Assembly: GCF_030160635.1 (NCBI RefSeq)
Contig: NZ_BSOS01000013.1
Location: 1-64,000, forward strand
DNA from: Acidocella aquatica
GTDB lineage: Bacteria; Pseudomonadota; Alphaproteobacteria; Acetobacterales; Acetobacteraceae
Direction: 5' to 3'
DNA length: 64,000 nt
Part shown: positions 56,695 to 64,000 of the stretch, piece after piece
How the letters are laid out: each line of letters opens with the position of its first letter
Position numbering within the stretch: position 1 is the first letter of the stretch
Made by a program: the position numbers and the translations under genes
The notes under the pieces: generated by a model
The model's database searches: none
What the model was told of the DNA's origin: nothing
Seen by the model: the letters and a program-made list of their open reading frames with translations, nothing else

Positions 56695-57674
56695 GACCTG
56701 TGCAACTGGCTGAGCGCCACGATCACCGCGGCGCGTTTATCAAGATTGAGACCGGCGGTCTCACGTTCAAGCTGTCCGAACTCCTGCCAGAGCGTAACAT
56801 CCCCCGCAAGCCGCGCCAGGTTCTGGCCGGAGCGGGCGGCGGCGCGGGTGCGGCTGGCCAGTTCCGCGCGCAGCAGGGTGAAGAAGGTCTCGAAATGGTC
56901 CGTGCCCTCCACCGCGCGCGCAACGGTGTCGGCAATGGCCTGCGCGCGCGCGGGAGAAACCGGCGCCGCCAGAACCTCGTCCACCAGCCCGGCCAGCGCC
57001 ACGCCGCCTTGCGCCGCGAGGGTCAGCGCCGTGCCGATGCTGCCCTCCGCCAGCCCAACCAGCCGCACCCGCTCATCCGCGCCCAATTCAGGGGCGTAGT
57101 CAGCCAGCAGCGCCGCCACATCGCCATCCGGCAGCGGCGAGAGCGGCAGAGCGCGGCAGCGGCTGCGGATGGTGGGCAGCAACCGCCCAGGCGCCGCTGT
57201 GACCAGCAGCAGGATCGCCCGCGCCGGTGGCTCCTCCAGCATTTTCAGCAACGCGTTGGCGGTCTGCGGGTTCATGTCCTCCGCGCCATCAACGATCACC
57301 ACCCGCCAGCCGCCCTCCGAGGGCGTGTGATGCATGAACCCGATGGCCTCGCGGACCGTCTCGATCACGATAACCGACTGCAGCCGGTCCTTCTTATCAT
57401 TCAACCGCCGCTCCACCGTGAACAGATCAGGGTGCGTGGCCGCCGCCACCCGGCGGAACACCGGGGAGCTGGCAGGCAATGAGAGATCCGCGCTGGTGCC
57501 CCCGGCCAGCAGCCAGCGGGCAAACCTGAAGGCCAGCGTCGCCTTGCCGATGCCCGGCGGCCCCGAGATCAGCCAGCCGTGATGCAGCCGCCCGGCGCTG
57601 GCGGCGTGGTGGAGCGAGGCGAGTGCCGCCTCATGCCCCCTGAAATGCGGGTTGGCGCGCGGCTCGATCGTCAA
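56691..57674 (-). CDS. holB: DNA polymerase III subunit delta'
   Basis: 327 residues. AAA+ clamp-loader features: SGPPGIGKATLAFRFARWLL (modified Walker A), VIVDGAEDMNPQTANALLKM with LEEPP, and IRSRCRALPL (SRC sensor motif). The usual zinc-finger cysteines between strands are missing, as in many alphaproteobacteria. Part of the replication clamp loader. Overlaps tmk and metG by 4 bases each. Confidence 0.93.
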   Translation of the reverse strand: MTIEPRANPHFRGHEAALASLHHAASAGRLHHGWLISGPPGIGKATLAFRFARWLLAGGTSADLSLPASSPVFRRVAAATHPDLFTVERRLNDKKDRLQSVIVIETVREAIGFMHHTPSEGGWRVVIVDGAEDMNPQTANALLKMLEEPPARAILLLVTAAPGRLLPTIRSRCRALPLSPLPDGDVAALLADYAPELGADERVRLVGLAEGSIGTALTLAAQGGVALAGLVDEVLAAPVSPARAQAIADTVARAVEGTDHFETFFTLLRAELASRTRAAARSGQNLARLAGDVTLWQEFGQLERETAGLNLDKRAAVIVALSQLHRS

Positions 57675-58297
57675 CGCCCGGTCCGCTCCCGGATGACTTC
57701 GCGCATGCGGCCCACGACCACCTCCACCGGCTCCGTGCCGTCAACCACCACGCAGCGCGCGGGCTCGGCGGCGGCGATGGCGCGGAACCCCTGGGCGATG
57801 CGCGCCATCACCTCGGCGCCCATCTGCTCATAGCGGTCACTGGCCGCGCCACGCGAATTCAAACGGGATTTTGAAACAGATTCAGGCACTTCCAACATGA
57901 AGGTGATGTCAGGCATGAGGTCTATCAGCCGCGTCAGCGCGGCAACGGCGGCAATCTCCACCCCCATGCCGTAGGCCTGATACGCCATGGTGGAGTCTGA
58001 ATAACGGTCACATATCACCACCGCGCCGCGCGCCAGCGCCGGGCGGATGACACACGCCACATGGTCCGCCCGCGCGGCGAAATGCAGCATTGTCTGGGCC
58101 ATGGCGGTCAATTCCGTGTCAGGATTGAGCAACAGGGCGCGAATCGCCTCCGCCCCCGGCGTGCCGCCAGGCTCGCGCGTGGCCAGAACCTCGTGTCCCG
58201 CCTCGCGCAGCAGCGTGGTCAGGCGCAGGGCGGCGGTGGATTTGCCAGCCCCCTCCCCGCCTTCCAGCGTGATGAAAACGCCGTCGCGCACGCTCAC
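57671..58297 (-). CDS. tmk: Thymidylate kinase
   Basis: 208 residues starting at a GTG. P-loop ITLEGGEGAGKSTAALRL, DRYSDSTMAYQAYGMGV and LDLMPDITFMLEVPESVSKS fit Tmk. It phosphorylates dTMP to dTDP. The GTG start overlaps the TGA of the last of four 9-codon frames that fill the gap from rlpA, so its translation may be coupled to that chain. Confidence 0.96.
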   Translation of the reverse strand: MSVRDGVFITLEGGEGAGKSTAALRLTTLLREAGHEVLATREPGGTPGAEAIRALLLNPDTELTAMAQTMLHFAARADHVACVIRPALARGAVVICDRYSDSTMAYQAYGMGVEIAAVAALTRLIDLMPDITFMLEVPESVSKSRLNSRGAASDRYEQMGAEVMARIAQGFRAIAAAEPARCVVVDGTEPVEVVVGRMREVIRERTGR

Positions 58298-58323
58298 CTG
58301 ATGATTACCCCTAACGCGCTCAT
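58294..58323 (-). CDS. Nano-ORF 4 of the rlpA-tmk chain
   Basis: ATG AGC GCG TTA GGG GTA ATC ATC AGG TGA, nine codons: MSALGVIIR. Its TGA overlaps the GTG start of tmk by 4 bases (GTGA) and its ATG overlaps the stop of nano-ORF 3. Purine-rich AGGGG in the middle may act as a ribosome binding site for tmk. Expression not demonstrated. Confidence 0.35.
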   Translation of the reverse strand: MSALGVIIR

Positions 58324-58349
58324 CGCAGGATTACACCCAACGCGCTCAT
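58320..58349 (-). CDS. Nano-ORF 3 of the rlpA-tmk chain
   Basis: Nine codons, MSALGVILR, ending in a TGA that overlaps the ATG of nano-ORF 4. It differs from copies 1 and 2 mainly by conservative changes (Ile/Val, Val/Leu) while keeping start, frame and stop. Expression not demonstrated. Confidence 0.35.
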   Translation of the reverse strand: MSALGVILR

Positions 58350-58375
58350 CGCACGATAATCTCTAACGCGCTCAT
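58346..58375 (-). CDS. Nano-ORF 2 of the rlpA-tmk chain
   Basis: Nine codons, MSALEIIVR, whose last residues EIIVR repeat the C-terminus of RlpA itself (PEIIVR). ATGA overlaps on both sides. Expression not demonstrated. Confidence 0.35.
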   Translation of the reverse strand: MSALEIIVR

Positions 58376-58401
58376 CGCACGATAATCCTTAACGCGCTCA
58401 T
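58372..58401 (-). CDS. Nano-ORF 1 of the rlpA-tmk chain
   Basis: Nine codons, MSALRIIVR. Its ATG overlaps the rlpA TGA (ATGA) and its TGA overlaps the ATG of nano-ORF 2. An internal AAGG could serve the next start. Expression not demonstrated. Confidence 0.35.
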   Translation of the reverse strand: MSALRIIVR

Positions 58402-59264
58402 CGCACGATGATCTCAGGGTCGGGGATGCCCAGGTCCAGCACTTGTTTCAGTGCCGCGTCGGCATCCTCAACTGAGTGATAAGGCCCTATGTTAACAGCA
58501 TAAAGTGTCCGGTCACCGCCAAATTCGGGAACAATGCGCGCGGGCATCGCGCCCAGGCGCTGCATGGCCTGATGTGCGTCCCACGGCCGGCCAAAGCCCG
58601 GAATTTGCACAAACAGCGGCCCTGGCGAGGGCGCGCTTACTGTGAGTTGGCCGGTCAGCTGCACGGCGGGCGCCGCCGCGCTGCTGGCTGCCACGGGGGT
58701 CAGGTTCTGGGTGTTCCCGGCGGTGGCGGAGCCGGGTGGGCCGAGGCTCTGCGCGGTGATCCCGGCCTCCGGCGCGGCGGTCATCTTCGGCCCTTCCCCC
58801 AGCGCGCCATCCAGCGCGGCGGTTGCCGTGGCGTTCAGCTTCACCTCCACCTCAACGACCCCGCCAAGGGGGTAATTGAGGAGCCGCGCCACGCGCGGCG
58901 TGACCGCGATGATCCGGCCGGGAATATCCGGGCCGCGATCATTCACGCGCACATCCACCGAATTGCCGTTGACCAGATTGGTGATGGTCACGATGCAGGG
59001 CAATTGCAGCACAGGGCTGGCGGCGGCCAGTGCATTGGGGTCATAGGCTTCATTATCAGCCGTGTAGGCCGGGGTGTTGCCGCCAATCACCGTGGAGAGG
59101 CCTGTCGCGTCATAATCGTTGTAGTCGCGCGGATAGCGCCACTCTCCGCCCGCCTGATACGGATTGCCGATGGTAAAGCTCACCGGCCCTGGCGGCGGCC
59201 CCGCGTTCTGGTGCGCGCAACTGGAAAGGACCGCGAAAATGCCGAGAATATAACGGTTTATCAT
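58398..59264 (-). CDS. rlpA: RlpA-family lipoprotein with SPOR domain
   Basis: 288 residues. A short lipoprotein-type signal (ILGIFAVLSSC, Cys16) starts the protein. The double-psi beta-barrel follows (YDPNALAAASPVLQLPCIVT; VDVRVNDRGPDIPGRIIAVT; ARLLNYPLGGVVEVEV), then a Pro/Ala/Thr linker and a C-terminal SPOR domain (about 215-288: LFVQIPGFGRPWDAHQAMQR) that binds septal peptidoglycan. RlpA can be a septal lytic transglycosylase; the usual GxASWYG opening is only weakly kept here. Start overlaps mltB stop (ATGA); its end lies in a tandem repeat. Confidence 0.88.
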   Translation of the reverse strand: MINRYILGIFAVLSSCAHQNAGPPPGPVSFTIGNPYQAGGEWRYPRDYNDYDATGLSTVIGGNTPAYTADNEAYDPNALAAASPVLQLPCIVTITNLVNGNSVDVRVNDRGPDIPGRIIAVTPRVARLLNYPLGGVVEVEVKLNATATAALDGALGEGPKMTAAPEAGITAQSLGPPGSATAGNTQNLTPVAASSAAAPAVQLTGQLTVSAPSPGPLFVQIPGFGRPWDAHQAMQRLGAMPARIVPEFGGDRTLYAVNIGPYHSVEDADAALKQVLDLGIPDPEIIVR

Positions 59265-60220
59265 GCGCTTAGCACAGCCCGCCCCAACGAACCGACGGCA
59301 AGTGCATAAAAATCCGAAGCATTATAGCGCCTTATCACATGGAAATTTGCATAAATCAGGAAGGCTTCGCCACCGGCGCCATCCGGCAACAGCACGGCGG
59401 CCTGGGTGCTGCCGGGCAATGCGGGCGCGCCGGGCAGGCGCTGCACCCCGGCGCGCTGCCAGTCATCGAGGCTGCGCACCACCTCCCGCCCGGTTTGCGC
59501 GGGGTCCAGCCCCGGCGCGAACACCGGCTCGGATGACGGCATCTCGGGCTGCCAGCCGTATTTCACCAGATAGTTCGCCATAGAGGCCAGGGTATCAGCG
59601 TCCGAATCCCAGATATCAGGGTGGCCGCTCCCCGAAAAGGAGATCGCGGTGGAGAGGTAGACCCCAGGCATGAACTGCGGCTGGCCCATGGCCCCGGCGT
59701 AGGAGCCGATGAGTTTTGAGGCCGGGACCGCGCCGCTGGCAACGATACGCATGGCATCAATGGCCTGAGCGCCGAAGAAACGGCTGTTACGGTCCCAGGC
59801 CAGGGTGGCGAGGGCGTCGATCACGCCAAAACCGCCCTGATTGACGCCGTAATTGGTCTCGATCCCCCAGATGCCGAGCAGCGGCTCCGCCCCGACGCCA
59901 AAACGGCTGGTCACGGCGGCGAGCAGACTGCGCGATTCGGCGGCTTTTATAGCACCGGCCTGCAGGCGGGCATGGCTCAACACATGGGAGGAATATTCAA
60001 CCCAGGTCTCGGTGAACTCCGCCTGATGGTGGTCCAGCTTCAGAATAGCGGCGTTGGGGACCAGATTTCCGGTGGTCTGGGCGACAATGGCGGGGGGAAT
60101 GCCCGCGGCCAGGGCGCGTGCGCGCAAGCCTGCGAGAAAACCGGAAAAATCCCGCGCGCGGGCCAACCCAGGCAGAGCCAGGGTGAGGGAAATGCCGCCA
60201 AGTAATGCGCGCCTGTTCAT
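59261..60220 (-). CDS. Lytic murein transglycosylase, MltB/SLT_2 family
   Basis: 319 residues from ATG 60220. RRALLGGISLTLALPGLARA is a signal peptide. Catalytic Glu in GIWGIETNYGVNQGGFGVI; IGSYAGAMGQPQFMPGVYL and DIWDSDADTLASMANYLVKY are typical MltB blocks. It cleaves peptidoglycan glycan strands to 1,6-anhydro products. It starts the operon mltB-rlpA-tmk-holB-metG-tatD-MBL and diverges from rpoN with a 134-base gap holding both promoters. Confidence 0.93.
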   Translation of the reverse strand: MNRRALLGGISLTLALPGLARARDFSGFLAGLRARALAAGIPPAIVAQTTGNLVPNAAILKLDHHQAEFTETWVEYSSHVLSHARLQAGAIKAAESRSLLAAVTSRFGVGAEPLLGIWGIETNYGVNQGGFGVIDALATLAWDRNSRFFGAQAIDAMRIVASGAVPASKLIGSYAGAMGQPQFMPGVYLSTAISFSGSGHPDIWDSDADTLASMANYLVKYGWQPEMPSSEPVFAPGLDPAQTGREVVRSLDDWQRAGVQRLPGAPALPGSTQAAVLLPDGAGGEAFLIYANFHVIRRYNASDFYALAVGSLGRAVLSA

Positions 60221-60354
60221 GGGGTGATTGTGCCACGCCAGCCCGTGGCGCCGCAACCGCCATGCGAAGACGCAACAATCGCGCACGCGAATTGTATGCA
60301 CTTTTTGTGCCAAAACATATTGGCGCTCGCAGAGACTTGCGTTAATCTGCGCGC

Positions 60355-61857
60355 ATGGCACTTGGCCCCTCTTTTGCACCGCGGCTCGCCCTGCGGCAAT
60401 CGCAATCTCTGGTGATGACGCCGCAGTTGCGCCAGGCGATCCAGCTGCTGCAATATTCCAACATTGAGGCAAGCCAGTTCATTGAGGATGAGCTGCTGAA
60501 AAATCCGCTGCTTGAGCGGGCGGACGGAGCTGATGGGGGGGGCGCGGCCGAACCCGATCTGCCCGCGCCGGCGGCAGCCGAGCCGCCCGATGCCACCAGC
60601 TTCGCCAGCTCAGGCATGATGCCGGGCGCTGAGGATGCGCCGCTCGATATTGATGTCAGCAATATCTATGACGCGGGAACCGGCGCGGATGGCGCCTATG
60701 GCGGCGGCGGGCAGGATGGCGAGGATGACTGGAACGCCATCGACGCGCTGGGGGCCAAGGGCCCTAACCTGCGCGAGCATCTGGAGCAGCAGGCGCGCCT
60801 CGCGTTTTCCACCACCCGCGACCGGGTGATCGCCACGGCGCTGATCGCGGCGCTGGACGGCGCCGGGCGGATTTCCGACCCGCCGGAGCAGATTGCCGCG
60901 ACGCTGGGGGTCAGCCTGGAACAGGTGGAGGCCGTGCGCGCAATCATGCTGCGTTTTGACCCGGTGGGCGTGTTCGCGCGCGACCTGGTGGAGTGTTTGA
61001 GCGCGCAGCTGGCGGAGAAGAACCGCATGGACCCGGCGATGGCGGCGCTGCTCGCCAACCTGGAAATGCTGGCCCGGCGCGAGATGCGCGCCCTGCAGGC
61101 GGTCTGCGGGGTGGACGGTGAGGATCTGGCCGATATGGTGGCCGAGCTGAAGCGGCTGGACCCCAAACCCGGCGCGCGCTTTGAGGTGGAGCCGCTGCGC
61201 CCGCTGATCCCCGATGTGTTGATGCGCCCGCTGCCGGTGAAGGCTGGCGAGGCGAACGACTGGATGCTGGAGATCAACCCCGAGACGATGCCCAGGCTGC
61301 TGATCCGCCGCGGGTTCCACGCGCGGCTGGCGGCTTCGGCGTCACGCGAGACGAAGGCGTTTCTCTCCGAGCAGTTGCAGGGCGCGAACTGGCTGGTGAA
61401 GGCGCTGGAGTCGCGCGCGCAGACGATTCTAAGGGTCTCGGCCGAGATCGTGCGCCGGCAGGAAGGGTTTTTCACCCATGGCATCAGCCATTTGCGCCCG
61501 CTCACCCTGCGCGATATCGCAGCCGAGGTGGAATTGCACGAGAGCACGGTGAGCCGGGTCACCTCAAATAAATCCATCGCCACGCCGCGCGGCATATTTG
61601 AGTTGAAATTTTTCTTCACCACCGCCCTGACTAGCGCAAACGGCCAAACACATAGCGCGGAGACCGTTCGCCACCGGGTTCAGACCCTCATTTCGGGCGA
61701 AAACCCAAAAAATATTCTGTCCGATGACGCCGTCGCGGCAATATTACAAAAGGAAGGCATAGACATAGCACGGCGGACCGTGGCCAAATACAGGGAAGCG
61801 TTGCGTATACCTGGCTCGGCGCAGCGCAAGCGGGAAAAATGCCCGCCTAGAGGGTGA
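60355..61857 (+). CDS. rpoN: RNA polymerase sigma-54 factor
   Basis: 500 residues. Region I: LALRQSQSLVMTPQLRQAIQ and LLQYSNIEASQFIEDELLKN, which contacts activators. Acidic Gly/Asp-rich region II (about 55-130). Core-binding domain, then DNA-binding HTH (LRDIAAEVELHESTVSRVTS) and the RpoN box ARRTVAKYREAL near the end. It directs transcription of nitrogen, motility and other genes with AAA+ activators. The start has no clear ribosome binding site. hpf follows, as is usual. Confidence 0.97.
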   Translation: MALGPSFAPRLALRQSQSLVMTPQLRQAIQLLQYSNIEASQFIEDELLKNPLLERADGADGGGAAEPDLPAPAAAEPPDATSFASSGMMPGAEDAPLDIDVSNIYDAGTGADGAYGGGGQDGEDDWNAIDALGAKGPNLREHLEQQARLAFSTTRDRVIATALIAALDGAGRISDPPEQIAATLGVSLEQVEAVRAIMLRFDPVGVFARDLVECLSAQLAEKNRMDPAMAALLANLEMLARREMRALQAVCGVDGEDLADMVAELKRLDPKPGARFEVEPLRPLIPDVLMRPLPVKAGEANDWMLEINPETMPRLLIRRGFHARLAASASRETKAFLSEQLQGANWLVKALESRAQTILRVSAEIVRRQEGFFTHGISHLRPLTLRDIAAEVELHESTVSRVTSNKSIATPRGIFELKFFFTTALTSANGQTHSAETVRHRVQTLISGENPKNILSDDAVAAILQKEGIDIARRTVAKYREALRIPGSAQRKREKCPPRG

Positions 61858-61905
61858 ATGGGTGGCCCTCTGGACTACGAGTCTGATTTGGTTCGGGAGA
61901 AGACC

Positions 61906-62499
61906 ATGCAATTGACGGTCTCTGGCAAACAAGTTGATCTCTCTGATGCACTGCGCACGCATGTGGCAACGCATCTGGATGTCATTACCCATAAATATTT
62001 TGACCAGGCGCTGGAGGCGCACGTTACATTCAGTAAGGCGCGAAGTTTCTTTACCTGCGACATAAACGTGCATGCGGGCCGCGGCATTACCGTGCGCGGC
62101 GAGGGTGAGGCCGGCGATGCGCATGCCGCCTTCGACGATGCGGCCGAGCATATCGCCACCCGCCTGCGCCGCTACCGGCGCCGCGTTTCCGAGCACGCGC
62201 GCGATGCGGGAAACCGCGCCAAACCCGAGGCCGGGCGGCAGTATGTGTTGCAGGCAGAGGCCCCGGCGGAGATTGAAAAACAGGCCGAGGCGCATTCAGA
62301 GGCCGAGGCGCTGCACGCCACCATCATAGCCGAATCCGATGCGGCCATTGAGTCGCTGACGGTGCGCGACGCGGTGATGCGCATGGATCTGGCGTTTCAG
62401 CAGGTGCTGATGTTCCGCAACTCCAAAAACGGCCACCTGAACGTGGTGTATCGCCGCCCTGACGGGCATGTGGGATGGATTGACCCCGCCGGAGCGTAA
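61906..62499 (+). CDS. hpf: Ribosome hibernation-promoting factor, long form
   Basis: 197 residues from ATG 61906 (GGGAG 6-7 bases upstream); an in-frame ATG at 61858 right after rpoN is less likely. N-terminal S30AE domain (QLTVSGKQVDLSDALRTHVA; FDQALEAHVTFSKARSFFTC; DAHAAFDDAAEHIATRLRRY), an acidic linker, and the C-terminal dimerisation domain (RMDLAFQQVLMFRNSKNGHL; VVYRRPDGHVGWIDP). Long HPF forms 100S ribosomes in stationary phase. Followed by a strong terminator. Confidence 0.96.
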   Translation: MQLTVSGKQVDLSDALRTHVATHLDVITHKYFDQALEAHVTFSKARSFFTCDINVHAGRGITVRGEGEAGDAHAAFDDAAEHIATRLRRYRRRVSEHARDAGNRAKPEAGRQYVLQAEAPAEIEKQAEAHSEAEALHATIIAESDAAIESLTVRDAVMRMDLAFQQVLMFRNSKNGHLNVVYRRPDGHVGWIDPAGA

Positions 62500-62506
62500 A
62501 AGCCGC

Positions 62507-62542
62507 GAAAAAGGCCAGGGACAAAATCCCTGGCCTTTTTTT
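62507..62542. terminator. Bidirectional Rho-independent terminator between hpf and map
   Basis: AAGGCCAGGGA (62511-62521), loop CAAAA, TCCCTGGCCTT (62527-62537), with A-run before and T-run after, so it works in both directions for the convergent hpf and map. 11-bp perfect stem. Confidence 0.95.
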
Positions 62543-62559
62543 ATGCCCTGAAGGATTTA

Positions 62560-63363
62560 TCAGACATAAGGCGGAACCGTGTAGCCTTTCGGCGAGAGGG
62601 TGAAAATCTCATGACCGGTTTCGGTCACGCCTATCATATGTTCAAACTGCGCCGAGAGAGAGCGGTCACGCGTTACCGCTGTCCACCCATCATCCAGCAC
62701 CTTCACCTCCGGGCGGCCCACGTTGACCATGGGCTCGATGGTGAAGAACATGCCCGCTTTAAGCGCCGGGCCATCCCCCCGGCGGCCAAAATGCAGCACG
62801 TTGGGCGGTTCATGGAAATTGCGGCCGATGCCGTGGCCGCAGAAATCGCGCACCACGGTAAAGCGCTGCGCCTCGACATAGGATTGAATGGCATAGCCGA
62901 TGTCGCCAAAGGTGGCGCCGGGTTTGACCACGGCAATGCCGCGCATCAGCGCCTCATACGTCACCTCGATCAGCCGCCGCGCGCGGGTGTTGGCTGTGCC
63001 TGCGACATACATGCGGCTGGAATCGCCAAACCAGCCGTCCAGGATCACGGTCACGTCGATGTTGACGATGTCCCCGTCGAGCAGCTTTTTCTCGCCCGGA
63101 ATACCGTGGCAGACGACATGGTTGATGGAGGTACAGATCGACTTGGGGAAACCGCGATAGTTCAGCGGCGCCGGGACCGCGCCATGCGCCAGGATGAAGT
63201 CATGGCAAAGGATATTCAGCTCCTCGGTGGTGACCCCGGGAACCACATAAGGGCCGATCATATCCAACGTCCGGGCAGCCAGCAGGCCCGCCGCGCGCAT
63301 CGGGGCAAAATCCTCTGGCCGGTGTATTGTAATCCGCCGTGCTTCGGCGCCGCCATCCATCAT
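62560..63363 (-). CDS. map: Methionine aminopeptidase, type I
   Basis: 267 residues. The five metal ligands can be placed: NIDVTVILDGWFGDSSRMY (two Asp), FCGHGIGRNFHEPP (His), FFTIEPMVN (Glu) and SAQFEHMIGVTETG (Glu). The NYRGFPKSICTSINHVVCHG substrate region is typical. It removes the initiator Met from nascent proteins. Convergent with hpf; 101 bases without recognised features separate it from fumC upstream. Confidence 0.97.
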   Translation of the reverse strand: MMDGGAEARRITIHRPEDFAPMRAAGLLAARTLDMIGPYVVPGVTTEELNILCHDFILAHGAVPAPLNYRGFPKSICTSINHVVCHGIPGEKKLLDGDIVNIDVTVILDGWFGDSSRMYVAGTANTRARRLIEVTYEALMRGIAVVKPGATFGDIGYAIQSYVEAQRFTVVRDFCGHGIGRNFHEPPNVLHFGRRGDGPALKAGMFFTIEPMVNVGRPEVKVLDDGWTAVTRDRSLSAQFEHMIGVTETGHEIFTLSPKGYTVPPYV

Positions 63364-63464
63364 TCGGGTCTTTCGCTAAAGGGTGGTGCCGTGGGGGCAC
63401 CAGGTTTCTGCGGCATTAGATGCAGATGCGGCCGCCGGAAAGCAAGTGCCAGGTGGAAAACCCT

Positions 63465-64000
63465 TCACGGCTGGTTCTCAATCCGCAGCGGCCGGGTCAT
63501 CTCTTCCGGCTTCACCCATTCGTCAAATTCCTCCCCCGTGGTGACACCCAGGGCCAGCGCCGCCGCACGGAGCGACAACCCCTCGTGATGTGCCTTGAGC
63601 GCCACCTTGGCCGCCGCCGCGTAACCGATGTGCGGGTTCAGCGCGGTGACGAGCATGAGGTTTTTCGCAAGGTTTTCGGCGATTTTCCCGTAGGCTGGCG
63701 CGATGCCCGCCGCGCAATGCGTGTTGAAGGCGCCCAGCGCCTCGGCCAGCAGGCGGGCTGAATCGAGCAAATTGTGCAGCATCACCGGCTTGAACACATT
63801 GAGCTGAAAATTGCCCTGGCTGCCCGCGAAGGCCACGGCATGGTCATTGCCGAACACCTGCACGGCCACCATCGTCAGCGCCTCGCTCTGGGTGGGGTTG
63901 ATCTTGCCGGGCATGATGGAGGAGCCAGGCTCGTTCTCGGGGATCAGCAGTTCGCCGATGCCCGCGCGCGGGCCGGAGGCATACCAGCGGACATCGTTGG
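63465..64000 (-). CDS. fumC: Fumarate hydratase class II, C-terminal part (5' end outside window)
   Basis: The frame is open to the window edge. The visible ~178 residues begin [20 protein letters not shown] and include the superfamily signature [13 protein letters not shown] at about residue 27-39 of the fragment, whose Ser is the catalytic base in FumC. Domain 3 follows ([20 protein letters not shown]). The C-terminus RPLRIENQP is normal. It interconverts fumarate and malate. The ASGPR and [12 protein letters not shown] blocks favour fumarase over aspartase. Confidence 0.93.
   Translation of the reverse strand, partial: NDVRWYASGPRAGIGELLIPENEPGSSIMPGKINPTQSEALTMVAVQVFGNDHAVAFAGSQGNFQLNVFKPVMLHNLLDSARLLAEALGAFNTHCAAGIAPAYGKIAENLAKNLMLVTALNPHIGYAAAAKVALKAHHEGLSLRAAALALGVTTGEEFDEWVKPEEMTRPLRIENQP

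Larger units (their letters stand above)
58313..58416. repeat. 26-bp tandem repeat, 4 copies, at the rlpA-tmk junction
   Basis: Units begin at 58313, 58339, 58365 and 58391 and each opens with AACGCGCTCATCGCA (plus strand). The 15-base core is invariant; the remaining 11 bases vary. The unit at 58391 contains the last codons and stop of rlpA; the others lie between rlpA and tmk. On the minus strand each core carries CGATGAGCGCGTT, that is, an overlapping stop and start. Confidence 0.97.

Noticed and set aside
58313-58416. Possible CRISPR array
   Set aside because: The 26-bp units are directly adjacent with no unique spacers; it is a simple tandem repeat containing a gene end.
60356-60378. 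Sigma-54 -24/-12 promoter (TGGCAC...TTGCA) at the rpoN start
   Set aside because: The spacing between the two boxes is far too long and the site lies inside the coding region.

Overview
The window is a GC-rich, densely packed chromosomal segment of an alphaproteobacterium. Gene content and protein style (GuaB/RsmB, GlnE/Bcp, RpoN/HPF, PyrB with a defective dihydroorotase, fused double ABC permease) fit the Rhodospirillales and probably the Acetobacteraceae; that placement is inference, not a computed result. It carries about 60 protein genes, one tRNA-Gln (CTG anticodon), no rRNA, no CRISPR array and no recognisable insertion sequence or prophage. Most genes are core housekeeping genes in same-strand runs whose neighbours overlap by ATGA, GTGA or TAATG.

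Layout. 1-3.7 kb: 3' end of a chemoreceptor, CheW, an unrecognised gene in AT-richer DNA, and an orphan NodT-type outer-membrane efflux lipoprotein. 3.7-7.1 kb: ABC transporter (ATPase with extra C-terminal domain, fused double permease) and a small membrane protein. 7.4-10.6 kb: ubiE-coaBC-dut, divergent from mutM. 10.6-16 kb: diguanylate cyclase, then glnE-bcp-glycosyltransferase. 16-20.4 kb: AsmA/YhdP-like protein, grpE, and a PAS protein with a degenerate GGDEF domain. 20.5-27.2 kb: dapD, dapE, a membrane protein, an M20 amidohydrolase, recO, parC. 27.3-29.8 kb: a divergent locus encoding roadblock and protoglobin domains twice, once fused and once as two separate genes. 30-34.6 kb: YXWGXW protein, sufE, corA, a GST, tRNA-Gln, ppx-rlmE. 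34.7-41.1 kb: guaB-rsmB-GNAT, guaA, a methyltransferase, an MBL hydrolase. 41.1-44.5 kb: a phosphoesterase, photolyase, a PdeM-like protein without its metal site, MAPEG. 44.5-51.1 kb: pyrB-pyrC-like-plsY-dprA-topA. 51.3-52.5 kb: a Spy-like periplasmic protein and a Rieske protein ending in a triplicated 3' end. 52.6-60.2 kb: an oxidoreductase and the operon mltB-rlpA-tmk-holB-metG-tatD-MBL. 60.4-64 kb: rpoN-hpf, map, and the 3' part of fumC.

Three things stand out. (1) The roadblock/LC7 plus protoglobin locus looks like a heme-sensor module with an output not among the usual globin-coupled sensor outputs. (2) Between rlpA and tmk a 26-bp unit is repeated four times so that it makes a chain of four 9-codon reading frames; every stop overlaps the next start, from the rlpA stop to the tmk start. 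(3) Several enzyme homologues keep their fold but have lost key residues: a GGDEF domain with its inhibitory RxxD site retained, a dihydroorotase without the HxH pair, a PdeM without metal ligands, and a MutM zinc finger missing its usual fourth cysteine.
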